From Synergistaceae bacterium (GTDB lineage Bacteria; Synergistota; Synergistia; Synergistales; Synergistaceae), in the NCBI GenBank assembly GCA_030539135.1, contig JAUNSQ010000038.1, forward strand, positions 1-10,674: DNA of 10,674 bases, written 5' to 3'. A model generated the notes under the pieces. The model had not been told where the DNA came from and did no database searches. It worked only from the letters and a program-made list of their open reading frames with translations. Below are positions 1-5,407 of this stretch, piece by piece. A program made the position numbers and the translations under genes. Position 1 is the stretch's first letter; every line of letters starts with the position of its first letter.

Positions 1-56
1 GCAAGGAATCAAAGATGAAAGCCCCAATCGACCTCACGAAGCCGTGGGAGATCTAG
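1..56 (+). CDS. C-terminal end of an upstream gene (unidentified)
   Basis: An open frame enters from the left edge and reads KESKMKAPIDLTKPWEI before a TAG at 54-56, six bases before the rph start. The close spacing fits the last codons of a preceding operon member. Too little is present to name it; in Bacillus the gene before rph is gerM, but nothing seen here tests that. It could also be chance reading of an untranslated region. Confidence 0.4.
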   Translation, partial: KESKMKAPIDLTKPWEI

Positions 57-62
57 CGCGAA

Positions 63-818
63 ATGGGAACGGCAAGAATTGACGGCAGGGCTCTCGACGA
101 ACTCCGCCCAATCACGATAGAGCGTGGCGTCAGCCGCTACGCCGAGGGTTCCGCGCTTATAAAGTGGGGGAACACGCATGTGCTGTGCACTGCGTCTGTC
201 GAGGACAGGGTGCCGCCTTTCATGCGCGGACGCGGCGAAGGCTGGATAACGGCGGAATATTCGATGCTCCCGCGCTCAACGCAGGACAGGACTCCGCGCG
301 ATGTCAGCAAGGGAAAAATAAACGGCCGCGGCAGCGAGATACAGCGTCTTATCGGGCGCTCGCTCCGCGCGGCAGTAGACATGCCGAAACTTGGCGAGAC
401 GACTATAACGATAGACTGTGACGTGATACAGGCTGACGGCGGCACAAGGACCGCCTCGATATCCGCCGGTTTCGTGGCGCTGTATGACGCGCTGCGCTGG
501 CTGCGCGGCAACGGCAGGATAGGCGCGATCCCTCTCAAGACGCAGATAGGCGCGGTAAGCGTCGGCAAGGTGCGCGGAAATCCGATGCTCGATCTCTGCT
601 ACGAGGAGGACTCTACCGCAGAAGTCGATGCTAATTTGATAATGACCGGCGCTGGCGATTTCGTAGAGATACAGGGCACGGGCGAGGGCGGGTATTTTTC
701 GCGGCAGGAACTGGAAAAAATAATCGACCTTGGCTGGCGCGGCATACGAAAAATACACGCGATACAGCGCGAATGCCTCGAACTCTCAGACGAAGAACAG
801 AGGCTTTTCGGGAGATAG
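63..818 (+). CDS. rph: Ribonuclease PH (tRNA 3'-end processing)
   Basis: Phosphorolytic 3'-5' exoribonuclease that trims nucleotides after the CCA end of tRNA precursors, using phosphate and releasing nucleoside diphosphates; cytoplasmic, normally a hexamer. The 251-residue product covers the whole family. It opens with the typical RIDGRALDELRPI (5-17), then SMLPRSTQDRTPRD (67-80), GRGSEIQRLIGRSLR (88-102) with the phosphate-site Arg89, and DCDVIQADGGTRTASI (118-133) with the GTR phosphate loop at 127-129. The later LDLCYEEDSTAEVD (176-189) carries the metal-binding aspartates, and FVEIQGTGEGGYFSR (200-214) is also typical. The ATG at 63 is preceded by GGGAG at 46-50 and puts the RxDGR motif at the expected position. 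rdgB follows after seven bases, the rph-rdgB order known from many bacteria. Confidence 0.97.
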   Translation: MGTARIDGRALDELRPITIERGVSRYAEGSALIKWGNTHVLCTASVEDRVPPFMRGRGEGWITAEYSMLPRSTQDRTPRDVSKGKINGRGSEIQRLIGRSLRAAVDMPKLGETTITIDCDVIQADGGTRTASISAGFVALYDALRWLRGNGRIGAIPLKTQIGAVSVGKVRGNPMLDLCYEEDSTAEVDANLIMTGAGDFVEIQGTGEGGYFSRQELEKIIDLGWRGIRKIHAIQRECLELSDEEQRLFGR

Positions 819-825
819 CGCCGCC

Positions 826-1479
826 ATGAAAATTGTGCTGGCAAGCGGCAACAGAAATAAATACCGCGAGATGAAAGACGAACTCGCGCCCATTGGTGTA
901 GAGCTCCTCTTCGGCGGAGACTTTGACCATCCTCAGGAGGTCGAGGAGACCGGCGATACCTACGAGGCGAACGCCAGACTAAAGGCGGAGGCTTGGGCGA
1001 AGGCGACTGGGCTCCCCGCAATGTCCGACGACAGCGGCCTTGAGGTCGAGTCGCTCAACGGCGTGCCGGGGATCCATTCGGCGCGTATAGTTCCGGGTTC
1101 GGACGCCGACCGCGTAACGTGGCTCTTATCCGAACTGAAAGATAAGGAGAACAGGCGCGCGAGATTTGTCTCATGTATCGTCACTGTTTTTCCTAGCGGT
1201 ATTGAGCCTGTGATCTGCGAAAGAAATTGTCCCGGAACGATCGCCTATTCTCCGGCTGGGACGTCCGGTTTCGGTTACGACCCAGTTTTTACCCCTGACG
1301 GGTATGACAAGACGTTCGCCGAACTTGGCGACGCGATAAAAAGAAAAATTTCTCATAGGGCTCTTGCGTTAAAAGGTATAGCCGAAATGCTCATACATGT
1401 GATACAATATCAAACTGTACGCACTATGGATAATTCTATCTCTGGCGCTGATTCAGTCTCAGACCGGAAGAATAAATGA
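826..1479 (+). CDS. rdgB: dITP/XTP pyrophosphatase (RdgB/HAM1 family)
   Basis: House-cleaning nucleotidase that hydrolyses ITP, dITP and XTP to the monophosphate plus pyrophosphate, keeping deaminated purines out of DNA and RNA. The family fingerprints are all visible: LASGNRNKYREM (5-16), SDDSGLEVESLNGVPGIHSAR (67-87) with the catalytic aspartates, SGFGYDPVF (147-155) and the base-recognition KISHRA (174-179). The frame is open upstream to 730, but the ATG at 826 is chosen because the protein then starts directly with MKIVLASGN, as in the family, and clears rph by seven bases; GGGAG at 810-814 may be its ribosome site. At 217 residues it is about 20 longer than usual, and the extra C-terminal tail (about 195-217, polar) has no recognisable motif. 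Confidence 0.95.
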   Translation: MKIVLASGNRNKYREMKDELAPIGVELLFGGDFDHPQEVEETGDTYEANARLKAEAWAKATGLPAMSDDSGLEVESLNGVPGIHSARIVPGSDADRVTWLLSELKDKENRRARFVSCIVTVFPSGIEPVICERNCPGTIAYSPAGTSGFGYDPVFTPDGYDKTFAELGDAIKRKISHRALALKGIAEMLIHVIQYQTVRTMDNSISGADSVSDRKNK

Positions 1480-1496
1480 TTTTGGGGGTGTAGTTT

Positions 1497-1724
1497 GTGA
1501 AAATCCTTGTCGGAGTTCTTCACTTACTTGTTTGTTTCGCACTTATGGCCGTTGTGCTCATGCAGCACAGAAAGAGCGGCGGTTTTACTGGAAGCTTCGG
1601 CGGCGGCGGGACGCAGGCCGATACGAACGGGACATGGCAGAGGATGTCTTCGCTGACAAAGGCGACGATTTGTCTTATCGCCGCGTTCATGCTCCTTTCG
1701 ATACTGCAGGTCGTTGTAAGATAG
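1497..1724 (+). CDS. secG: SecG, protein translocase subunit
   Basis: Small accessory subunit of the SecYEG channel that helps SecA-driven protein export across the inner membrane. The 75-residue product has the two-helix SecG plan: TM1 about residues 2-22, a cytoplasmic glycine-rich loop with LMQHRKSGGFTGSFGGGG (21-38), and TM2 about 54-74, with a short tail. The start is GTG, supported by GGGGGTG at 1484-1490 with a six-base spacer. It lies 17 bases after rdgB and 21 before the phosphoribosyltransferase gene, so it is probably in the same transcript. Confidence 0.93.
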   Translation: MKILVGVLHLLVCFALMAVVLMQHRKSGGFTGSFGGGGTQADTNGTWQRMSSLTKATICLIAAFMLLSILQVVVR

Positions 1725-1745
1725 CGCGCTGCGGACGAATTCGAC

Positions 1746-2786
1746 ATGCTGAAGCGTCTCCAGTCGCAAAAAGATATAGCCGATTACAACGATATAAAGG
1801 ATCGCCTCTTTTCAGCCACTCATGAAGAGATAACGGCTGGATGGACGACCGACATATACTTCCTCAAGACGAGGGATGTCCTCAAGGCTGCCGGGCTGCT
1901 TGAAACGCCTGTCGTAGCCGAGGTGTTCGCGCGTAAAGGCGGCATGTTCGCGGGGTCTGAGGAAGTCATAAGGCTTTTTAAGACCTTCCCGAAAACGCCC
2001 CAGGTCGAAACGCTGCGCGAGGGCACAAAGTTTGAACCTAAAGAAGTCCTGATGCGCATCACAGGGACGTATGAATCATTCGGAACATACGAGACAGTGC
2101 TTCTTGGTATGCTCGCCTCCTCAACAGGTTGGGCGACGGCGGCCGCTGAGTGCGTTGAAGCGGCGGAAGGCCGCAGCGTCCTTTGCTTTGGCGCGCGCCA
2201 CGTACACCCAGCGATCGCGTCAGTCATGGAAAGGGCGGCAAAGGTCGCCGGATGCAGCGCTATGAGCTGCATACTCGCCGCGAAGCTCTGCGGTGAGGAA
2301 CCGAAGGGCACAGTGCCGCACGCCGCCGTGCTCCTTATGGGAGATACGGTCAAGCTTGCCAAGTTTTATGATGAATTTGTCCCGGCAGAAGAGCCGAGGA
2401 CGATACTTGTAGATACGTTCAAGGACGAAGCCGAAGAGACGATACGCGTCGCCGAGGCGCTTGGCGACAGACTTGCCAGCATCAGGCTCGACACGCCAGG
2501 CGAACGCGGCGGCGTTACGCCGGATCTCGTCAGGGAAATTCGCTGGCGGCTCGACTGCGCCGGATATCCAAACGTTAAGATCGTCGCCACCGGAGGACTT
2601 TCGCCGGAGCGCATAAAGATACTTAACGAGGCGGGAGCCGACGTATATGGAGTAGGAAGCTATATCACGCAGGGTACTCCGCGCGATATGACGATGGATA
2701 TAAAAATGGTGAACGGGAAGCCCATAGCGAAACGCGGAAGGCTCCCGGGTATAATCCCGAATCCAAAGCTTGAACGCGTGCTCTAG
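1746..2786 (+). CDS. pncB: Nicotinate phosphoribosyltransferase, archaeal-type
   Basis: Converts nicotinate plus PRPP to nicotinate mononucleotide, the first step of NAD salvage (Preiss-Handler route). The 346-residue protein matches the shorter form typical of archaea and some anaerobic bacteria, not the ~400-residue enteric PncB. Visible blocks are THEEITAGWTTDIYF (25-39) with the N-terminal TDxYF motif, CFGARHVHPAIA (147-158), GTVPHA (188-193), LVDTFKDE (221-228), IRLDTPGERGGVTPDL (246-261), and the phosphate-binding barrel end ATGGLSPERI (281-290) with GVGSYIT (302-308). The tail DIKMVNGKPIAKRG (318-331) is also typical. The ATG at 1746 has only a weak GCGGA upstream, so it may depend on translation of secG 21 bases before. 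The family name is secure; preference for nicotinate over related bases is inferred. Confidence 0.9.
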   Translation: MLKRLQSQKDIADYNDIKDRLFSATHEEITAGWTTDIYFLKTRDVLKAAGLLETPVVAEVFARKGGMFAGSEEVIRLFKTFPKTPQVETLREGTKFEPKEVLMRITGTYESFGTYETVLLGMLASSTGWATAAAECVEAAEGRSVLCFGARHVHPAIASVMERAAKVAGCSAMSCILAAKLCGEEPKGTVPHAAVLLMGDTVKLAKFYDEFVPAEEPRTILVDTFKDEAEETIRVAEALGDRLASIRLDTPGERGGVTPDLVREIRWRLDCAGYPNVKIVATGGLSPERIKILNEAGADVYGVGSYITQGTPRDMTMDIKMVNGKPIAKRGRLPGIIPNPKLERVL

Positions 2787-2942
2787 GCCAGAGGCCTGTC
2801 TTCCCCCACGATGACAGGCAGCGTTCCGCAGGACGATGCGCACTTCGCACGCGTCAAAGTCCCCGGAGGCCGAAAGAGCCGCTTTAAGACATAAAAATAA
2901 ATTAAATATTAGTGTTTCATGATTTAAGGAGGAAAAGATCCA
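2787..2942 (+). promoter_or_regulatory. Hairpin-rich leader ahead of rplM-rpsI
   Basis: This 156-base gap has no gene. It contains a perfect 7-bp stem GCCTGTC/GACAGGC (2794-2800/2813-2819, 12-base loop), with an overlapping AGGCC/GGCCT alternative at 2785-2797. A second hairpin pairs GACG.TGCG with CGCA..CGTC (2832-2855). A competing pairing joins GTCAAAG (2853-2859) with CTTT..GAC (2882-2890). An AT-rich run (2891-2925) follows, then AAGGAGG at 2926-2932. No T-run follows the first hairpin, so it is a poor terminator. Several bacterial rplM-rpsI operons carry an autoregulatory L13-binding leader; this could be an analogue, but I cannot match it to a known leader family. A promoter may lie in the AT-rich part, without a convincing -35. 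Confidence 0.4.
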
Positions 2943-3377
2943 ATGCTTGGCACACGTTCTTATATGGCCAAGGGTGAAACTGTTGAGCGCAAATGGTATC
3001 TCATCGACGCCACAGACAAGCACCTCGGACGCCTTGCGGTAGAAGTAGCCCGTATCCTTTCGGGAAAGAATAAGCCCACTTACACCCCGCACGTTGACAC
3101 CGGCGATTTTGTCGTCATCATCAACGCGGAGAAGGTTGGACTTACAGGAAAGAAACTCACACAGTCCACGATCAGCACATACAGCGGATACCCCGGCGGA
3201 CTCAAGACCCTCTCCTACAAGCAGGTCCTTGAGCGTCGCCCGGAGCGTCTTATCGAAAGAGTTGTCTGGGGAATGCTCCCGAAGACAAAACTTGGACGCG
3301 ACATGTATCGCAAACTTAAAGTTTATGCCGGCCCGAGCCATCCCCACACGGCTCAGCAGCCCGAGCAGATAGACTAA
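2943..3377 (+). CDS. rplM: 50S ribosomal protein L13
   Basis: Large-subunit protein that binds 23S rRNA early in 50S assembly. The 144-residue product is close to the usual length of about 142. Its hallmarks are ERKWYLIDATDKHLGRLAVEVA (15-36), LSGKNKPTYTPHVDTGDFVVIINAEKV (39-65), TYSGYPGGLK (79-88), and the signature region VVWGMLPKTKLGRDMYRKLKVYAGPSHPH (107-135). The ATG at 2943 is favoured by AAGGAGG (2926-2932, ten-base spacer) and by the family's habit of a short tail before the conserved MAK..VERKWY; an internal Met at residue 8 is the alternative. rpsI follows after 18 bases, the almost universal L13-S9 pairing. Confidence 0.97.
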   Translation: MLGTRSYMAKGETVERKWYLIDATDKHLGRLAVEVARILSGKNKPTYTPHVDTGDFVVIINAEKVGLTGKKLTQSTISTYSGYPGGLKTLSYKQVLERRPERLIERVVWGMLPKTKLGRDMYRKLKVYAGPSHPHTAQQPEQID

Positions 3378-3395
3378 GGATAGGGGTGGATTAAA

Positions 3396-3809
3396 ATGGC
3401 AAAGAAAGCAGTAGCTGCGGCCCCCACTTTCGTCTGGGGCACAGGCAGAAGAAAGAACGCCGTTGCGCGAGTACGCATCTGTGACGGCGACGGCAAATTC
3501 CTCATCAACAACCGTGAAGTCAAAGACTATCTCCCGCGCCACTATTGGTCGTCATCAGCAGTGGAAGCTCTTGCAGTCGCAGGGGTAGAGGGCAAGATCG
3601 ACGTATTCGTCAACGCCCACGGCGGCGGACTTACGGGTCAGTCGGGAGCCATCCGTCTTGGACTGGCGCGAGCCATCCTCAAGATGAACCCCGCTTCACG
3701 TCCCGCGCTTAAGAAAGCTGGACTTCTCACGCGTGACTCCAGAATGGTCGAACGTAAGAAGGTCGGACTCAGAAAGGCGAGGGCTAACAAGCAGTTCTCG
3801 AAACGTTAG
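3396..3809 (+). CDS. rpsI: 30S ribosomal protein S9
   Basis: Small-subunit protein of the 30S head whose C-terminal tail reaches the P-site tRNA. The 137-residue sequence shows FVWGTGRRKNAVARVRI (12-28), the INNRE segment, VFVNAHGGGLTGQSGAIRLGLARAIL (71-96), the signature LLTRDSRMVERKKVGLRKARANKQFSKR (110-137), and the invariant basic end Lys-Arg. Start ATG at 3396 is preceded by GGGGTGG at 3383-3389 with a six-base spacer. The stop codon at 3807-3809 directly abuts a long palindromic element, so the transcript probably ends within it. Confidence 0.97.
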   Translation: MAKKAVAAAPTFVWGTGRRKNAVARVRICDGDGKFLINNREVKDYLPRHYWSSSAVEALAVAGVEGKIDVFVNAHGGGLTGQSGAIRLGLARAILKMNPASRPALKKAGLLTRDSRMVERKKVGLRKARANKQFSKR

Positions 3810-3939
3810 TAAATCGGCGGGAATACGCGCCATATACTTCGCAACATTTGAGAGAGCCTCTTTGACGTACCTAAAAGTACGCCATCAGAGGCTCTCTCTG
3901 CATGTCGCATCGTCTCTGGCACGTCTGCCCGCCGATTTA
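3810..3939. repeat. 130-base imperfect palindrome (MITE/ERIC-like, or large terminator)
   Basis: The whole interval folds on itself. Outer arms TAAATCGGCGGG (3810-3821) and CCCGCCGATTTA (3928-3939) are perfect 12-bp inverted repeats. Inside them, ACGCGCC (3825-3831) pairs 6 of 7 with GGCACGT (3918-3924), and ACAT (3844-3847) with ATGT (3902-3905). GAGAGAGCCTC (3850-3860) pairs perfectly with GAGGCTCTCTC (3888-3898), and CGTAC with GTACG (3866-3870/3877-3881) around a CTAAAA tip. Terminal inverted repeats, length and position flush with a stop codon resemble a non-autonomous palindromic repeat. It has no downstream T-run, so a simple intrinsic terminator is a less complete explanation, although the central stem could stop or protect rpsI mRNA. 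Confidence 0.75.
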
Positions 3940-3945
3940 TATAAT
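3916..3945 (+). promoter_or_regulatory. Possible outward promoter at palindrome edge
   Basis: A perfect TATAAT (3940-3945) lies immediately after the right end of the palindrome, with CTGGCA (4 of 6 to TTGACA) 18 bases upstream at 3916-3921. It would read toward corA. Such boxes arise by chance in AT-rich gaps, so this is weak. Confidence 0.25.
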
Positions 3946-4018
3946 CAGGTCAAAATGGGTCAGCGAGTCCCCTCGCTTTATGTTGCGGCGTCATAATGAT
4001 TTTTTTCTGTTGACCTGA
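3945..4018. repeat. 9-bp inverted repeat enclosing a small hairpin and T-tract
   Basis: TCAGGTCAA (3945-3953) and TTGACCTGA (4010-4018) are perfect reverse complements 56 bases apart. Between them lie a compact hairpin AGCGAG-TCCC-CTCGCT (3962-3977) and a seven-T run at 4000-4006. The right arm contains the -35 box of the corA promoter. The two arms could be operator sites for one DNA-binding protein, or the base of a structure that terminates read-through from rpsI. Confidence 0.5.
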
Positions 4019-4038
4019 CGAGGTTTGAAGTTTAAAAT
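4010..4038 (+). promoter_or_regulatory. Sigma70-type promoter for the corA leader
   Basis: TTGACC (4010-4015) and TAAAAT (4033-4038) are separated by exactly 17 bases. Transcription would begin near 4045, giving a leader of about 297 bases before the corA start. An early hairpin TCGGGC-AGA-GCCCGA (4058-4072) would lie close to the 5' end of this RNA. Confidence 0.7.
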
Positions 4039-4085
4039 CATCATGTTAAATCATTTATCGGGCAGAGCCCGAGAGAGGAGCAGTC

Positions 4086-4148
4086 ATGGATAGTAACAGT
4101 CCTAGTCCCAGTCCTGAACCTGTAGGACATTTGTGCGCTGTAAACTAA
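4086..4148 (+). CDS. Proline-rich 20-codon leader peptide ahead of corA
   Basis: A short ORF begins with ATG at 4086, five bases after AGAGGAG (4074-4080), and stops with TAA at 4146-4148. The peptide is MDSNSPSPSPEPVGHLCAVN: prolines at 6, 8, 10 and 12 alternate with Ser and one Glu, after an early Asp. In enteric bacteria, leaders of Mg2+ transporter genes (mgtL; corL before corA) encode short proline- and acid-rich peptides on which ribosomes stall or fall apart when Mg2+ is low. The sequence here is not homologous to MgtL as far as I can see, but the composition, the ribosome site and the position before a Mg2+ transporter fit that role. Proline codons vary (CCT, CCC, CCT, CCT). Chance occurrence of a 20-codon ORF is not excluded. 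Confidence 0.6.
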   Translation: MDSNSPSPSPEPVGHLCAVN

Positions 4149-4150
4149 TT

Positions 4151-4209
4151 CCGGGCTGCGTTCCGCACCCGGAGAGCCGGGTGTGGAGGATATTGCAACG
4201 CTTTTCTTC
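4151..4209 (+). promoter_or_regulatory. Candidate attenuator: competing hairpins in the corA leader
   Basis: Two stems share bases and cannot coexist. Stem A pairs CCGGG.TGCG (4151-4160) with CGCACCCGG (4164-4172). Stem B pairs CCGCACCCGG (4163-4172) with CCGGGTGTGG (4177-4186) around AGAG, ten base pairs including one G-U. Below B, GCGTT (4158-4162) can pair with AACGC (4197-4201) across a ten-base bulge, and TTTTCTTC follows at 4202-4209, giving B a terminator-like end. A ribosome finishing the leader ORF (stop at 4146) would cover the 5' arm of A and favour B; one lost on the earlier proline codons would leave A free. The bulge makes B an imperfect intrinsic terminator, so Rho or ribosome-site control are alternatives. 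From 4210 to 4341 I see only a short CCGG/CCGG hairpin (4242-4254) and CACTCC (4209-4214), which can pair with GGAGTG (4321-4326) beside the corA ribosome site. Confidence 0.5.
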
Positions 4210-4341
4210 ACTCCCTTATGAGACAAAACTTATAGCTTTTGCCGGCAATGCCGGGATCAATACTCTGACGCCGCACGTTTCTAGCGCGGTCACGCCGCTG
4301 TTTGTATATGCCGCGGATACGGAGTGGGAGGAGAGAAGATT

Positions 4342-5298
4342 ATGCTGAAAATAACAAAGACAGTTGAAGACGGCCTCATAGAACTTTCGCCGGAGCAGGT
4401 AGAGCCGGGCGCGTGGTTGAGCCTTATTAGGCCCACGGCGGAAGAATTGCTCACCGTAGAAAATATCACCGAGGCGCCGCAGGATTTCGTTCGCGCCGCC
4501 CTAGACCCTGAAGAGTCGTCGCGTATCGAGGTCGAGGACAACCACATACTCGTGCTGGTCAATGTGCCGGTGAACCACGAGAACAACCCAGACGAATATG
4601 ACACATTGCCTCTCGGCATCATCGTGACGCCGGATTATATCGTTACTATCTGCCAAGAGAACAACGAGGCGCTTCGCAGCTTTACGGAGACGAGGTTCAG
4701 GTATTTCAGCACGTTCAAGAGGACACGCTTCCTGTTCCAGATACTATACCGTTCCGCGATGCTCTTCTTGAAGGACCTGCGCCAGATGAGCGGCCGCCGT
4801 GACCGTATAGACGAGAACCTCCGCAGGTCTATGAAGAACAGGGAACTCTTTCAGCTCCTTGACCTCCAGAATGGTCTCACATATTACGCGATGTCCCTGC
4901 GTTCGAACAGGGTCGTCGTTGAACGTCTGCTTCGCCTATGCTCCACGGCTCAGGTCAGCCACATGATAAAACTCCGCGAGGAGGATGAAGACCTGTTGGA
5001 TGACGTCCGCGTCGAGTACGACCAGGCCATCGAGATGACGCAGGTGCAGACGAACGTGCTCGCGGGTATGATGGACGCCTTTGCCTCCGTAATATCGAAC
5101 AACCTGAACATAGTCATGAAATTCTTAGCCTCCGTCACGATCGTGCTCGCTATACCGACTATGGTAGCCAGCTTCTTCGGAATGAACGTCCCCATCCCTT
5201 GGGAGGGACACCCGATGGGGTTCGCCATCGTCTGTATTATCGCGCTTATCCTTACGATAGCCGCAATCGTAGTTCTCTGGCGTAAAAAGCTGTTCTAG
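4342..5298 (+). CDS. corA: CorA family magnesium/divalent cation channel
   Basis: Homopentameric inner-membrane channel taking up Mg2+ (also Co2+/Ni2+ in some members), gated by Mg2+ bound to the cytoplasmic domain. The 318-residue protein has the family plan: an acidic alpha/beta N-terminal domain (about 1-130), long stalk helices (about 130-260), TM1 (about 262-280) ending in the selectivity motif Gly-Met-Asn (280-282, within FFGMNVPIP), a short acidic/aromatic periplasmic loop (283-291), TM2 (about 292-313) and a basic cytoplasmic end RKKLF. The frame is open from a GTG at 4324, but ATG 4342 is chosen because GGGAGGAG (4327-4334) lies seven bases before it. The gene has its own promoter, a long leader with a proline-rich ORF and an intrinsic terminator, so it is a monocistronic regulated unit. 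Mg2+ specificity is inferred from the family. Confidence 0.95.
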   Translation: MLKITKTVEDGLIELSPEQVEPGAWLSLIRPTAEELLTVENITEAPQDFVRAALDPEESSRIEVEDNHILVLVNVPVNHENNPDEYDTLPLGIIVTPDYIVTICQENNEALRSFTETRFRYFSTFKRTRFLFQILYRSAMLFLKDLRQMSGRRDRIDENLRRSMKNRELFQLLDLQNGLTYYAMSLRSNRVVVERLLRLCSTAQVSHMIKLREEDEDLLDDVRVEYDQAIEMTQVQTNVLAGMMDAFASVISNNLNIVMKFLASVTIVLAIPTMVASFFGMNVPIPWEGHPMGFAIVCIIALILTIAAIVVLWRKKLF

Positions 5299-5326
5299 CC
5301 AGCGCCGGATGATTTAGTTTTTCGCA

Positions 5327-5364
5327 GCCTGTTTCTCAATGCGAGGAACGGGCTTTTGTTTTTT
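5327..5364 (+). terminator. Intrinsic terminator of corA
   Basis: GCCTGTTTCTC (5327-5337) pairs over all 11 positions, including two G-U pairs, with GAGGAACGGGC (5343-5353) around a five-base loop, followed by TTTTGTTTTTT (5354-5364). It lies 28 bases after the corA stop and is a textbook Rho-independent terminator. Confidence 0.92.
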
Positions 5365-5368
5365 AGGA

Positions 5369-5374
5369 TATAAT
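5369..5374 (+). promoter_or_regulatory. -10 box of a likely ogt promoter
   Basis: A perfect TATAAT lies 34 bases before the ogt start, just past the corA terminator. No good -35 hexamer exists at 16-18 bases upstream, where the terminator stem sits. It may be a weak or activator-dependent promoter; an independent promoter is expected since corA transcription should end just before it. Confidence 0.45.
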
Positions 5375-5407
5375 TTCTAAAGATGTCCATGCTGGGAGGT
5401 GCCGCGT

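Noticed and set aside
2220..3542. A 440-codon open frame on the minus strand opposite the phosphoribosyltransferase and rplM genes
   Set aside because: The translation shows no recognisable domain, and it is fully antisense to two well-identified conserved genes. High GC with biased third positions commonly opens such shadow frames.
3733..3996. An 87-codon frame running from the end of rpsI through the palindrome
   Set aside because: It overlaps rpsI out of frame, its translation has no family features, and the palindrome explains the sequence better.
4058..4072. TCGGGC-AGA-GCCCGA as an intrinsic terminator
   Set aside because: It is followed by purines and a ribosome site, not a T-run, and lies only about 15 bases after the likely transcript start.
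4045..4341. M-box (ykoK) magnesium riboswitch in the corA leader
   Set aside because: I could not find the conserved M-box core or its junction elements; the leader is better described by a short ORF and two alternative hairpins.
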